Shown here piece by piece: positions 44,196-53,830 of a stretch of DNA of 64,000 nucleotides (positions are counted from its first letter, which is position 1; every line of letters starts with the position of its first letter). A program made the translations under genes and the position numbers. Source of the DNA: Holtiella tumoricola (GTDB lineage: Bacteria > Bacillota > Clostridia > Lachnospirales > Cellulosilyticaceae); contig NZ_JAQIFT010000061.1 of assembly GCF_027857615.1 (NCBI RefSeq), forward strand, positions 62,001 to 126,000, in the 5' to 3' direction. The notes under the pieces are model-generated. The model searched no databases. It saw nothing but the letters and a program-made list of their open reading frames with translations, and was not told the DNA's origin.

Positions 44196-45332
44196 TTAGT
44201 TAAGTTTTAAACTACCATCATATTTTGCAATGATTTCTTTACTTTCGTTATATACATAACCTTTTGCTTTTGTATCAAATTCATCTTCAATATAATCCTG
44301 CATATCATTTAAATAAGTTTCTAATTTATCTTTTTGTGTACTATTCATTTCATACCAAGCACTATCTGCTACTGTCATATCTGCATAATCTGTATAGATT
44401 GAGAATTCAATCACATCATTATTCGCTTCAAGTTTTACATCTCTAACACGAATAGAACTTCCATCAAACATGCTTCCTAAGTCAAGTCTTGGGAAAGTGC
44501 CAAATTTATTTTTTAAGATTTTTGCAAAATCATCTAAGTCAGATTGTTTGTAATTGCTATTACGTTTGTATTCAAAATCGAATGATCCTTTTGTGGACAT
44601 TTCAAATGTTGCTACTGTTACTTCATCATAAGTGTCATAGACTTCACCAACCACTTTGATTGACCCACATTCTGTTTGGATATCTTTCACCATATCTTTT
44701 GTGAACTTTTCAAGTGTAGATTTAGAGATTTCTTTGAAGTATTTACCATCTTTCTTACTATCATATCTTATTTCAAAGGTTAATTTACTTTCATCACCTT
44801 TAAGACGGAATGTCCACTCTACATCATATTTATCACTATAGTATTTTTCAAGATTTTTAAGTGTTGCTTTAAGATCTAATTCTTTAGATGTACTTGTATC
44901 TTTATCATCATCTTTGCTATCTTCTTTGTCATCTGTTATACCAAGTTGTTTTTCATATTTAGCAATTTTAGCTTCCATATCTTTAATTTTTGAGTTAGCA
45001 ACTGCTAATTGATGATTTTTATTTGCAAGATCTTGCTCAATAATTGAGTTAGATATTGTATTTGTATTGATTTCTACTGTTTGTGTTGTGCCATTCCAAT
45101 TAACTTGATTCCCTACTAATTGACCTGCATCACGAAGTGATACATAAACAGAGTCTCCAATGAAGAATGGTTCCATATTTGGTTGTTTAACTTGCCCATC
45201 TACTTTAACTGCAATGTTGTTATATCTAAGTTGTACATTTTTTGTTAAGTTTGCAGCACCTACTGCAAATGCACCTGTACCGATACTCCCTGCTAAGAGT
45301 ACAGCTAAAATTTTCTTACTTCTTAATTTCAT
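44196..45332 (-). CDS. Secreted protein with N-terminal stalk domain and coiled coil
   Basis: Secreted protein of 378 residues between the large paralogues. After a signal peptide (ending near GAFAVGAA) comes a short copper amine oxidase-like stalk domain (PFFIGDSVYVSLRDAGQLVGNQVNWNG, about 53-85), a coiled coil (about 95-135), an Asp/Lys-rich linker, and a strand-helix C-terminal part of about 230 residues that I do not recognise. I chose the ATG at 45332 because AAGGGAGG is 8 bases upstream; the frame also has GTG at 45335. The gene stands between spacer regions of about 140-155 bases and may be a separate transcript. Possible role: accessory subunit of the surface layer. Confidence 0.82.
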   Translation of the reverse strand: MKLRSKKILAVLLAGSIGTGAFAVGAANLTKNVQLRYNNIAVKVDGQVKQPNMEPFFIGDSVYVSLRDAGQLVGNQVNWNGTTQTVEINTNTISNSIIEQDLANKNHQLAVANSKIKDMEAKIAKYEKQLGITDDKEDSKDDDKDTSTSKELDLKATLKNLEKYYSDKYDVEWTFRLKGDESKLTFEIRYDSKKDGKYFKEISKSTLEKFTKDMVKDIQTECGSIKVVGEVYDTYDEVTVATFEMSTKGSFDFEYKRNSNYKQSDLDDFAKILKNKFGTFPRLDLGSMFDGSSIRVRDVKLEANNDVIEFSIYTDYADMTVADSAWYEMNSTQKDKLETYLNDMQDYIEDEFDTKAKGYVYNESKEIIAKYDGSLKLN

Positions 45333-45490
45333 CACTATATCCTCCCTTATGTAAAACTAAGTTTAATTTCTCTATTTATTTAAGTATATGACTCTTCAAA
45401 TTAACTTTCAACACCTGTATTCATTTCTTAATCTTAAAGTAATATTACAGTAACATAAAATTTACCATTTAATAACACCTTTGTATCTTC

Positions 45491-47620
45491 TTATTTATTG
45501 GTAAAAATAGCTGTTTTTGTCTCATTAGACCACTCTACATCTATATCTAACATCCTAGCCATCTCTCCTACAGGTACATAAGTTCTACCATTTAAGATGG
45601 TTACTTTATCATCCATTGGTTTCACTACATTATTCACTTCTGCTAAATTACTACCATCTATAAGTTTAAGTGTACGTTGACCTGCTTCTATAATAACAAC
45701 ACTTTTTCCATCTTCCTTATCAAAATGCATCTTATCCTCTGTAATACCAAAAGCATCAGATACATACTTAACTGGTACCATCACACGACTTGAAGATGAT
45801 AAATAAGGTGCTGCATCCATTTCTTTCACTTTATCATTCACAATGTAGTTTCTTTCGCCTATCTTAAAGGACGCAGTGCCTTTAGCTAGGCCATTTGATT
45901 CTTGTTGATTATTAGAACTTGCTTGTTTAGCTACCTTAATCTTATCCTTAAGAACGATTCTATCTTTTTCATTATCAGAAACTGCACTACCACTCAGAAC
46001 AATGTCATAGGTTCCTTCTTCTACTAATGCATCAACATACATTTCAAGGTCTGTTAATCTAATGGTAGCACCTTCATCTGAGCCCCTATCAATATCCAGT
46101 ATAATACTTCCGTTTTCTACTTTCATATTACCTAATTTCATATCTTTGACTTCTACTTTAGCATCTGTAAAGCTAATGCCTCTTGCACCTCTACCTATAG
46201 AGACAACAAGTTGACTGCCACGCTCGAATATGCCTGAGCTCATTTCCTTTATTGTAATACTACCACCAACTTGATCTTTAAGCGCTGGTTTAAGATTGAT
46301 GGTATTCATTGTCACTGCAAGAGCTGATCCTACTTGACCAATTGTAACTTTTTCTTCTAATTTCATAGAATCTGCTATTAACTCTATCGGACCTTCTGTT
46401 CCTGCCTCACCTTGTACATCAAAGGAGAATGTTACAGTGTTAATACGTGTAGGATCTATTTTTCTAGTATCTACAGTAAAACCAGTAACTTCTTTTCCTT
46501 TTACACCTATTTCCTCTTTAATTGTAACTGCTGCACTTCCTATCATTTTGAGACTTCCTGGCACAATCTTAGCACCTTTTACTTCAAAGTACACATCATT
46601 ACGTCTACTCAAACTTCCTGCAACATTTTCACTCATCGTCACTTCTACAGTCTGGCTTCCTTTGCCTGCAGTCAGCTTAATAGGCTGTTTAACCTTTAGG
46701 TTAATACCCTCTCCACTAACATTCGCAACAGTAAGTGTTGTTGTATCTGCATCATCTAGTCTAATGGTGGCCTGTACCGGACCATAAGCTACTTGACTAT
46801 TTTTATTATCAACTTGGCATTCTAAACCCTTGATCTGAATGCCACCTCTAGCTGAAGATGGTTGTATACCTACTAACGTGAGTAATAATTCATTGCTATT
46901 ATTATCTATATACTCTGCTTTAACTCTAATATTTTCACCATTTAAACCTCTTATCCCTTCTATCTTTACAGATGTTGCATACCCTTTAGCATCTGTGTCA
47001 GGTAATCGGAATTTTAGATTTGTTGCACTTGGTAACTTTAATCTAACTTTAGTACCAGATACTAATGTACCAGCTGCATTCTCTTCTATAATGATATCTG
47101 CTAACTGTCCATTTGCTGTATCTGATATATTAGGTACTTGTCCTGTTGATATAGTTAAACCATAGCGGTCTACTTGTCCTTTTACACCAATTATATATTC
47201 ACCTGATGTAGCTACTGAATCCTCTTCTACAATGAGTCTTGGATTACCTTTGAGTACAGTCCCATAAACAGGAATACTAATTGTTGTCTCTTTTGATGTT
47301 TTATCTACCACTACTTTTAATTTGTTACCTGACTGATAGATAACTGTTGCGCCTTGGACCTTAATACCATTATAATTACTACGATTTAAGTCAAAATCTT
47401 TTGCTTGAATCTCAAATGTAGCTCCTCTTTGTAATTCTCCTGCCTTAAAAGTCATATTAAATACAAGACCTTTTTGTATATCTACTTCTGTTCCCTGAAC
47501 AACTGAAATCTCTTTATTATAATTGTTGGTTGATTTAGCACTTAAACCAACTGGCATACTCACTAATGTCATGCAACTTAATAGGATAAAGGATAGTATT
47601 TTTCTATTTCTTTTTTTCAT
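45491..47620 (-). CDS. Large secreted stalk-domain surface protein, paralogue 2
   Basis: Secreted protein of 709 residues with the same plan as its two relatives: signal peptide, strand-rich repeats and a C-terminal stalk domain (SRVMVPVKYVSDAFGI and GRTYVPVGEMARMLDIDVEW). It is more divergent than the other two; repeats include GQLADIIIEENAAGTL and TTLTVANVSGEGINLKV. The C-terminal stalk domain is closest to that of the protein at 47798. Codon use looks less biased to a few codons than in the paralogues, so it may be less strongly expressed. Same probable function: structural surface protein. Confidence 0.87.
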   Translation of the reverse strand: MKKRNRKILSFILLSCMTLVSMPVGLSAKSTNNYNKEISVVQGTEVDIQKGLVFNMTFKAGELQRGATFEIQAKDFDLNRSNYNGIKVQGATVIYQSGNKLKVVVDKTSKETTISIPVYGTVLKGNPRLIVEEDSVATSGEYIIGVKGQVDRYGLTISTGQVPNISDTANGQLADIIIEENAAGTLVSGTKVRLKLPSATNLKFRLPDTDAKGYATSVKIEGIRGLNGENIRVKAEYIDNNSNELLLTLVGIQPSSARGGIQIKGLECQVDNKNSQVAYGPVQATIRLDDADTTTLTVANVSGEGINLKVKQPIKLTAGKGSQTVEVTMSENVAGSLSRRNDVYFEVKGAKIVPGSLKMIGSAAVTIKEEIGVKGKEVTGFTVDTRKIDPTRINTVTFSFDVQGEAGTEGPIELIADSMKLEEKVTIGQVGSALAVTMNTINLKPALKDQVGGSITIKEMSSGIFERGSQLVVSIGRGARGISFTDAKVEVKDMKLGNMKVENGSIILDIDRGSDEGATIRLTDLEMYVDALVEEGTYDIVLSGSAVSDNEKDRIVLKDKIKVAKQASSNNQQESNGLAKGTASFKIGERNYIVNDKVKEMDAAPYLSSSSRVMVPVKYVSDAFGITEDKMHFDKEDGKSVVIIEAGQRTLKLIDGSNLAEVNNVVKPMDDKVTILNGRTYVPVGEMARMLDIDVEWSNETKTAIFTNK

Positions 47621-47723
47621 CTTATATTCTCCTTTAGATTATATTTTGATATATGTATACATTTTTAGTATAGACCTTTGTTTTTTAAATACAATCCTTT
47701 AGTGTTATTCGTAATCATAACGT

Positions 47724-47762
47724 AAAAAAGGTGACATAGTCTGTATACTATGCCACCTTTTT
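47724..47762 (-). terminator. Rho-independent terminator of the third large paralogue
   Basis: A 15-bp stem with one mismatch (about 47724-47740 with 47748-47762) and a T-rich end on the minus strand lie just beyond the stop of the gene at 47798. Confidence 0.82.
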
Positions 47763-47797
47763 AGGGGAATGTTAATAGATGAATTTATTATCTTGAA

Positions 47798-49981
47798 TTA
47801 TTTATTTGAGAATGTAGCTGTTTTTGTTTCGTTTGACCACTCAACATCAACACCTAATAATCTACCCATTTCACCAACTGGTACGTATGTTCTACCATCA
47901 ACAATTGATACTTTTTCGTCCATAGGAACTCTAACACCGTTTACAAGTGCAATATTGCTTCCGTTAACTACTTGAAGTACTTTATTACCAGCAAAGATAG
48001 TGATTGTTCCACCATTTTCGTTAGAGAAGAGTACATCGTTACCATTGATACCGAATACATCTGATACGTATCTTACTGGTACCATTACACGGTTTGATTT
48101 TGCAATGTATGGAGCTGCGTCCATTTCTTTTGCTTCACCATTTACTGTGTATGATTTTTCTCCAACTTTAAAGATACCTGTACCTTTTTTAAGACCGTTT
48201 GCAGCATTGTCTTCTGTGTTAGGTGTACCTACTACGAAGAAATCAGCTACTGTGATTGCATCTTCGAAGTATTTAGCATCTTTTGAATCTGAAACTTTAT
48301 TTGTGTTATCTTTAGAAATCGCTTTACCACCGATTACTAAATCGAATGAACCTTCTGGAACTGTTCTATCTGTATCTACTGTAATATCTTTGATTGTGAT
48401 TGTACCAGCTTCTTCAGATGTTCTAGCGATTGTGAAGAAGATTTTACCATCTTCTACTTTAACATCTTTGATTTCTACATCTTTAGCTTCTACTGTAGCA
48501 TCTGTTACATTGATACCTTTTGTGCTATCTTTAGCAACTTCAACGATGATTTGTTCTCCACGTGGTAACATTTCAGCATCTGTTTCTGTGATAACAACTT
48601 GACCACCTTTTTGACCTTTAAGACCAACTTTAACTGTCATTGGTTGAGCTTCTACTTTAACAGCTTCTTTAACTGTACCAAGTTTAACTTCAATATCATT
48701 TTCAAGTGCTCTACTTTCTGCTTTTAAAACGATATCTCCTGTGTTAGCAGCTTTACCTTCTACAGCAAATTCAAATACAACTTTGTTAATTGCATCTGCT
48801 GTAAGTTTTGATGCATCTAAAGTAAGTTCTACTTCATCATCAGCTTTTGCAGCTGTAATGATGTCTTTTGCACCTTCTACAATTTTAAGAGATGATGCAT
48901 CAATTTTAGCGCCATCTACTGTGAAGTAAACGTTTTGTTTTTTGTTTAAGCTGTCGATCGCACTTTCTTCTAATGTTACTTTTACTGTTTTGCCATCTTT
49001 ACCTGCTACTACTTCTACTTCTTCTTTTACATTAAGTTTAACACCAAAATCTGCTACGTTTGCAACTACTAATTTAGTATCTTCCATACCATTAGCTTTA
49101 ACAGTTACTTTAACTTCTCCTGTAGCTACATCAGCTTTTTTGTCTTCAGCTTCAACTTTGATTCCTTTAATTACTACAGAACCTCTACTTGCTGTTTTGT
49201 TTCCTGTAAGAGTGATTACAAGTTTTTTGCTATCTTGTTTTCCATTTGCATCTTCGAAGTATTTAGCTGTTGCTTTAATAGATGCTGATGAAAGACCTCT
49301 GTTTGCAGCAATCTCAATCTCTTGAGCTGTTTTATATGTGCTATTGAAGTTTAATTCTGAGCTGTTTGGTAATGTAATAGTTACTTCACCTTTTTCTAAT
49401 AATGTATCTGCAGCTTTTTCTTCGATTGTGATATCAGCAATTGAACCATATCCATCGATAGAAATGTTTTTAACATCACCAGCTGTAGCAGTTAATACTT
49501 TATCTGTTACAATTTCTGAAGTTGAAAGTGCATATTTACCAGATGTAGCTAATGAATCTTCTGCATCTACGATAATTGCTGGTGTACCTTTTGATGGTGT
49601 ACCTGCAATAGCGATTTCTAATTCTTTTCCTGTAAGGTTTGTACCTGCTTTAACTTCAACTTTTAATTGAGTGTCAGATAAACGTGTAATTGTAACACCG
49701 TCTTTTTCAACACCTGTGTATACGTTTGTGTCATTTAAGAATTTGAAATCTGTTGCATTTACGAAGAAAGTATCTTTTGTACCATTCGCAATTGTTTTTA
49801 CTGCACTATCATCGTATTTTACTGTAAGGTTTAACCCTTGTGCTGTTGTGATTTCTTTATCAGCTACGATTGATAAAGTTTTGTTGAACCCGTTTGTTGA
49901 TGCAGCGCTAGTTACTACTGGTACTGCTGTAATGATCATTGCTGAAGCTAAAACTACAGCTAATTTTTGACGTAATTTCAT
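47798..49981 (-). CDS. Large secreted stalk-domain surface protein, S-layer-type paralogue 3
   Basis: Secreted protein of 727 residues, closely similar to the protein at 41854-44055 over the signal peptide and first 50 residues (KLRQKLAVVLASAM, NGFNKTLSIVADKEITT). The body has the same strand-rich repeat types (SIADITIEEKAADTLL, VTITLPNSSELNFNS, MEDTKLVVANVADFGVKL). The C-terminal stalk domain has SNRVMVPVRYVSDVFGI and GRTYVPVGEMGRLLGVDVEW. Its leader is long, with a good promoter about 145 bases upstream, and a strong AGGGAGG ribosome site. These features suit a highly expressed main surface-layer protein. The mode of wall attachment is unclear. Confidence 0.9.
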   Translation of the reverse strand: MKLRQKLAVVLASAMIITAVPVVTSAASTNGFNKTLSIVADKEITTAQGLNLTVKYDDSAVKTIANGTKDTFFVNATDFKFLNDTNVYTGVEKDGVTITRLSDTQLKVEVKAGTNLTGKELEIAIAGTPSKGTPAIIVDAEDSLATSGKYALSTSEIVTDKVLTATAGDVKNISIDGYGSIADITIEEKAADTLLEKGEVTITLPNSSELNFNSTYKTAQEIEIAANRGLSSASIKATAKYFEDANGKQDSKKLVITLTGNKTASRGSVVIKGIKVEAEDKKADVATGEVKVTVKANGMEDTKLVVANVADFGVKLNVKEEVEVVAGKDGKTVKVTLEESAIDSLNKKQNVYFTVDGAKIDASSLKIVEGAKDIITAAKADDEVELTLDASKLTADAINKVVFEFAVEGKAANTGDIVLKAESRALENDIEVKLGTVKEAVKVEAQPMTVKVGLKGQKGGQVVITETDAEMLPRGEQIIVEVAKDSTKGINVTDATVEAKDVEIKDVKVEDGKIFFTIARTSEEAGTITIKDITVDTDRTVPEGSFDLVIGGKAISKDNTNKVSDSKDAKYFEDAITVADFFVVGTPNTEDNAANGLKKGTGIFKVGEKSYTVNGEAKEMDAAPYIAKSNRVMVPVRYVSDVFGINGNDVLFSNENGGTITIFAGNKVLQVVNGSNIALVNGVRVPMDEKVSIVDGRTYVPVGEMGRLLGVDVEWSNETKTATFSNK

Positions 49982-50126
49982 AATAAAGCCTCCCTAAGTT
50001 GTCTTAAGCCAGCGACTCGGCTGATGTGTATGTAATGTTTTGTAATACTTATTTAATATTTTTTAATATACTTTTAATAAGTGGTTACGCCTACCGTCGT
50101 TGCTCTTCGTTTTTGTTTACATGATG

Positions 50127-50156
50127 ATTATACAAGACATTTCCTTGTGTTATCAA
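50127..50156 (-). promoter_or_regulatory. Promoter of the third large paralogue, with long leader
   Basis: On the minus strand TTGATA (50156-50151) and a perfect TATAAT (50132-50127) are 18 bases apart. Transcription from here gives a leader of about 140 bases, which contains short GC-rich dyads near 50010-50022 and near 50090-50100. Confidence 0.65.
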
Positions 50157-50471
50157 GTGTTTTTATCCGTTTGTAATGTTAGTGTAATCTTACAGAAATA
50201 TACAAATATGGTTCTTTCTTGTATTCCCAAGGCTTGTACCCTACCCTTGAACAATATGGAAATTTTTTCTGTACTCTCATTTCAGTTAATATTTATTAAT
50301 ATTTAGTTAAAATATTAAACTAATCTATATTTATCCATATTATACCTTTATTGCTGCACCCCTTATACTGACTATGTTTTCATCAACTTACAGCCGTTTT
50401 ACCACCTTAATCAATCCCTTATGATCTACACCTACTCTTTTACATTTAAAACATCTCTTTTCTAATAGCAA
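50157..50471. other. AT-rich non-coding region upstream of the S-layer-type gene
   Basis: About 315 bases without a supportable reading frame. The middle part (50270-50345) is almost pure A/T, with repeated TTAATATTTA-like runs that may bend the DNA upstream of the promoter (an UP-element-like role is possible). I see no RNA gene or clear operator. Confidence 0.4.
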
Positions 50472-50509
50472 AAGGGAGTAACACAGTCTCTTCTCTGTGT
50501 TACTCCCTT
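50472..50509 (-). terminator. Rho-independent terminator of the SLH protein operon
   Basis: A perfect 15-bp stem (50472-50486 with 50495-50509) and an 8-base loop lie 15 bases beyond the SLH gene stop. An A-run on the plus strand gives the T-tract on the minus strand. Confidence 0.87.
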
Positions 50510-50524
50510 ATAAGCAATTATGTC

Positions 50525-52018
50525 TTATGGCATCATTTTATCATTATAATCTTTTTGTAGTTCATAGCGTAGGTAGTCTAAATATTGATTCATCATAGCT
50601 GCTGCTTCGCTATAAGTGACTTGCTTCTTAGGTAAGAAGTAATCATTACTATCTGGTGCGATGCCTAGCTGCGCTGCAGCGTAGACTGCTGGTTTGGCCC
50701 ATACAGCAATTTTATCATCATCTATATAAGAAGTTTGAGTTGCACCTGTACCTAATCGTTCTAGTCCTACTGCCTTTACATTAAGTTGAATCATCGCTTC
50801 TCTTGTAAGAGGCATACTGCCGGAGAATGTCCCTCCACTTATAAGGCCTGCATTGTAGGCCGCCATTGCATATGGATAATATGGACTTGTCTTAGAGATA
50901 TCTGTAAAGATTACAACCTCTTCTTCATCTTTCTTCTTATTCGACTTCTTCTCCTCGGTATCTAGTACTTCTATACCTAGTGCATTTACAAGCATCTTAA
51001 TATATTCACCTCTTGTAACAACTTTATCCGGTGAGAAACTACTGATATCTTCTGTGAAGATCTTAAGACTATACATTTTTCTAATGTCTGATTCTGCTGG
51101 GTGCCCTTTGAATTTCGAAAGATTTACGGCAGAAAGTTGTTCAATCTTTGGTGTGTCTAATACATTGTAGCTACCTACTGATTCATTATCATAAAGGTTT
51201 GGACTACCTGCAATAATATTGTAAGTATTAGAACCTTCCCCTCTAATAATCTCTTTGTAGTTCCCTGCAAAGCTGATGGCATCTGGCTCATTGGCTCCAT
51301 ATTGAAGTTCTTTATGAACCGTATAGGTTGGCATTTCTTCTATGTAATAGCCTTGTTTACCATTTTCAATGGTAATACTTCTTTTTTGTGTTTCTGTCTT
51401 CGCAAAGTTATGTTCATAGCCATAGATTGGTCCATTTACAGTAACTGTTACATTGTTTGCACCCCCTGTTACATCTTTATAGACAGCTTCATAACTCACA
51501 TCACCTCTATAGTAAGTTGCACCTGGGGTATAGTCTTCTATTATACTTTTTGAAAAAGAAGAGAGCTTGCCATCTAACTGATAGGTATTGCCATTTACTA
51601 CAGCTAACTCTGTCCATTTTTTCATCTCGGTTGTTTTAGTCGTCTGTCTTGCTACAGGATCATATAGGTAATTGGTTTCTAATGAAATGGTACGTGTAAT
51701 CTTACTTTCTCCACTGGCATCTTCTGCTTTGATGACATAGCTTTCTGTATAGTTTCCAGAGCCTTTTTCTTTATCTATTTCATTCGGTTTAAACTGAATG
51801 GTACCTGTTACCACTACTGGTTCCCCTGTTAAATAAATGGTTTCTTTATAAGGTAAAGTAATTTTTGAAGTACTACGTTTGGTATTTGCTGCTTCAGTCG
51901 TTGTAAGTAGCTTCTGTCCAGGCACTGTGCCTCCAAAGTACCCCATCTCTCCTTCATAGGCAAGAAGAGGTGTGGTTGCGATAATCCATGTCAATATAAA
52001 TGCTGCAAATTTTCTCAT
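50525..52018 (-). CDS. Secreted protein with C-terminal SLH motifs
   Basis: Secreted protein of 497 residues. It has a signal peptide (LTWIIATTPLLAYE), a strand-rich N-terminal region of about 300 residues that I do not recognise, and three SLH-type motifs at the C-terminus: from about residue 313 (KMYSLKIFTED, TRGEYIKMLVNAL), 375 (FTDISKTSPYYPYAMAAYNAGLISGG, TREAMIQL) and 435 (YIDDDKIAVWAKPAVYAAAQLGI, TYSEAAAMMNQYL). It is predicted to bind cell-wall polymer. It follows the 52028-53809 gene after 9 bases and ends at the terminator, so the two products probably act together. Confidence 0.86.
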   Translation of the reverse strand: MRKFAAFILTWIIATTPLLAYEGEMGYFGGTVPGQKLLTTTEAANTKRSTSKITLPYKETIYLTGEPVVVTGTIQFKPNEIDKEKGSGNYTESYVIKAEDASGESKITRTISLETNYLYDPVARQTTKTTEMKKWTELAVVNGNTYQLDGKLSSFSKSIIEDYTPGATYYRGDVSYEAVYKDVTGGANNVTVTVNGPIYGYEHNFAKTETQKRSITIENGKQGYYIEEMPTYTVHKELQYGANEPDAISFAGNYKEIIRGEGSNTYNIIAGSPNLYDNESVGSYNVLDTPKIEQLSAVNLSKFKGHPAESDIRKMYSLKIFTEDISSFSPDKVVTRGEYIKMLVNALGIEVLDTEEKKSNKKKDEEEVVIFTDISKTSPYYPYAMAAYNAGLISGGTFSGSMPLTREAMIQLNVKAVGLERLGTGATQTSYIDDDKIAVWAKPAVYAAAQLGIAPDSNDYFLPKKQVTYSEAAAMMNQYLDYLRYELQKDYNDKMMP

Positions 52019-52027
52019 CTTGTCTCC

Positions 52028-53809
52028 TTACTCTACGATAACAATATAAGACTTGGCTGTATAACTTGTTACACTGTTTTCATTGCCTGTATTATTATCT
52101 TGTTTATTTTGATCTTGGATACTTTTTTCCATCATCACCATTAAACTATCTCCTGGTTTTATAGCTTTTGCTGATACCAGTTGTCCTTCTTTTACAATCA
52201 CTGTATTTGGTGAAACTTCTACGTTCACAGTTGCATTTTTACGACTTAAAAGTGCCCAACGCTTCTTCGTACGATCGTAGTAATAAGTGTCTTTAAGGCG
52301 AATATCTCCTGACTCACTAAGGTACGCCTCTCCTCTTATAGCTTCTTTACTATATGGCATACTACTAATCGCTACAGCTTCTCCACCTTTTGCAATGATT
52401 GTATAGACTTCACTTTCTTTGGAGTTATCCCCATAAGTTAAGAACTCATCTATACCATTCATCTGAATGCCTTTTTCTGTTAAGAACTTGGTATTTGCTT
52501 GAATACTAAAGGTTTGTGGTGTTGGATGGTAATACCATATACCATCTTCTAAAAGGGAGAAGGTCTCTACTTCAAAGGTTTGGTAATTATCAATACGTTT
52601 AATACGTCCTCTATAAACTTCTAAACTACCTTCTGCTACCCCTTGTAGGATATTTGCAGCGGCAAGTTTATTCTCACCTGTAATAGTTGCTTGAATGCGA
52701 TCCCCTACCATAATACTTGCTGGACCTACTAGACGATTTTCTCTTACAATGATGGCATCATCTGCAAGATAGATTTGTTCTCCTGTTAAGAGCTTAACCA
52801 CCCCTGGTGAAGCATAGGTTACTGTTGTAGGCTCTAAAGTGGTTTGTTTCTTGGTTTGGAAGTTGAGCTTAACCGCTTCGTCTTTACCTCTAAAAGATTC
52901 TACTGCTGCATACACATAGCCATCTAAGCTTTTAATTCTATTTTTGATATAGTCAAAAGATACTGCATTTCCCAGGTAATAGGTACCTACAGTCTTTGGA
53001 TCTACACGAAGCTGATTGATAGATTCATACCTCCCCCAACCATTTTTTTGTAGAACTTGGTTATTCTTAATGCCAATAGTATTTTGATAAGGATTCACAC
53101 TCACCAATTCACCTCTATAAATCCCAGATATGACCTTACTATCTGGATCTACAACAATCTCTTCTACGGTTTCTTCGATTTGACCTGCACCGAGTATACG
53201 TTGATTAACAAGTAATCTTACCCATTCTCCTTCTTTAAGTTTCCCTAAAGAGTAAGGTACACTGGCTTTGCTAATCGGTGTATCTTGGCCAATACTATAG
53301 TGATAAAGTCTACCTGTACTATCTTCTAGTACTAAACTTCTCATACTACCCGCACCCATATTAAATGTATGTACTTTTCCGTAACGTACAATGTAGTCAT
53401 TGTATGCGCTTATGTATTGTATGTAACCTTCATCATCAAACTGGATATAAATATTGTCGCCTGGTTTTATATTACCTATCGTTGTATCACGATTATCAAA
53501 ATTAAAAGTAGGGAAGAGTTGGTCAATATAACCGATTCTATCTTCCTCATCATAATAAGGTTGTTTCTCTACTTTTATCTCACCACTATAATATTTAGCT
53601 ACTTTTTCTGTTCCTGCTGCATCTCTATATACAAGATACCCCAGTCCTGGCTCATTTTCTACAACGATGCCTTTATCTGAATAGACAATTGAACTTTCTA
53701 AGCTTTCGTATTCCTCTTGTGTAAGATAGTTATGATCTATGGCAAAAGTTGTGCAAGCTGACCCTAATATAAGCCAACTTGCAACTGCCACGCGTATTGC
53801 TCTTTTCAA
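52028..53809 (-). CDS. Secreted beta-rich protein of unknown function, partner of the SLH protein
   Basis: I do not recognise the family of this 593-residue protein. It has a signal peptide (SWLILGSACTTFA) and a long strand-rich body with recurring small-barrel-like segments centred on hydrophobic-Gly-Asp motifs: IKPGDNIYIQF, LKEGEWVRLLV, IMVGDRIQATI and IKPGDSLMVMM. These look like repeated OB- or SH3-like modules. I set the start at TTG 53809 because AAGGGAGG lies 7 bases upstream and the chain then begins like a signal peptide. The longer frame starts with GTG at 53830, next to the galU stop. Probably an envelope protein working with the downstream SLH protein. Confidence 0.75.
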   Translation of the reverse strand: MKRAIRVAVASWLILGSACTTFAIDHNYLTQEEYESLESSIVYSDKGIVVENEPGLGYLVYRDAAGTEKVAKYYSGEIKVEKQPYYDEEDRIGYIDQLFPTFNFDNRDTTIGNIKPGDNIYIQFDDEGYIQYISAYNDYIVRYGKVHTFNMGAGSMRSLVLEDSTGRLYHYSIGQDTPISKASVPYSLGKLKEGEWVRLLVNQRILGAGQIEETVEEIVVDPDSKVISGIYRGELVSVNPYQNTIGIKNNQVLQKNGWGRYESINQLRVDPKTVGTYYLGNAVSFDYIKNRIKSLDGYVYAAVESFRGKDEAVKLNFQTKKQTTLEPTTVTYASPGVVKLLTGEQIYLADDAIIVRENRLVGPASIMVGDRIQATITGENKLAAANILQGVAEGSLEVYRGRIKRIDNYQTFEVETFSLLEDGIWYYHPTPQTFSIQANTKFLTEKGIQMNGIDEFLTYGDNSKESEVYTIIAKGGEAVAISSMPYSKEAIRGEAYLSESGDIRLKDTYYYDRTKKRWALLSRKNATVNVEVSPNTVIVKEGQLVSAKAIKPGDSLMVMMEKSIQDQNKQDNNTGNENSVTSYTAKSYIVIVE

Positions 53810-53830
53810 TGCGCTGCCTCCCTTTAGCAC

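Noticed and set aside
44264..49970. Long plus-strand frames across the stalk-domain genes
   Set aside because: They are shadows caused by the restricted codon use of these highly biased genes on the minus strand.
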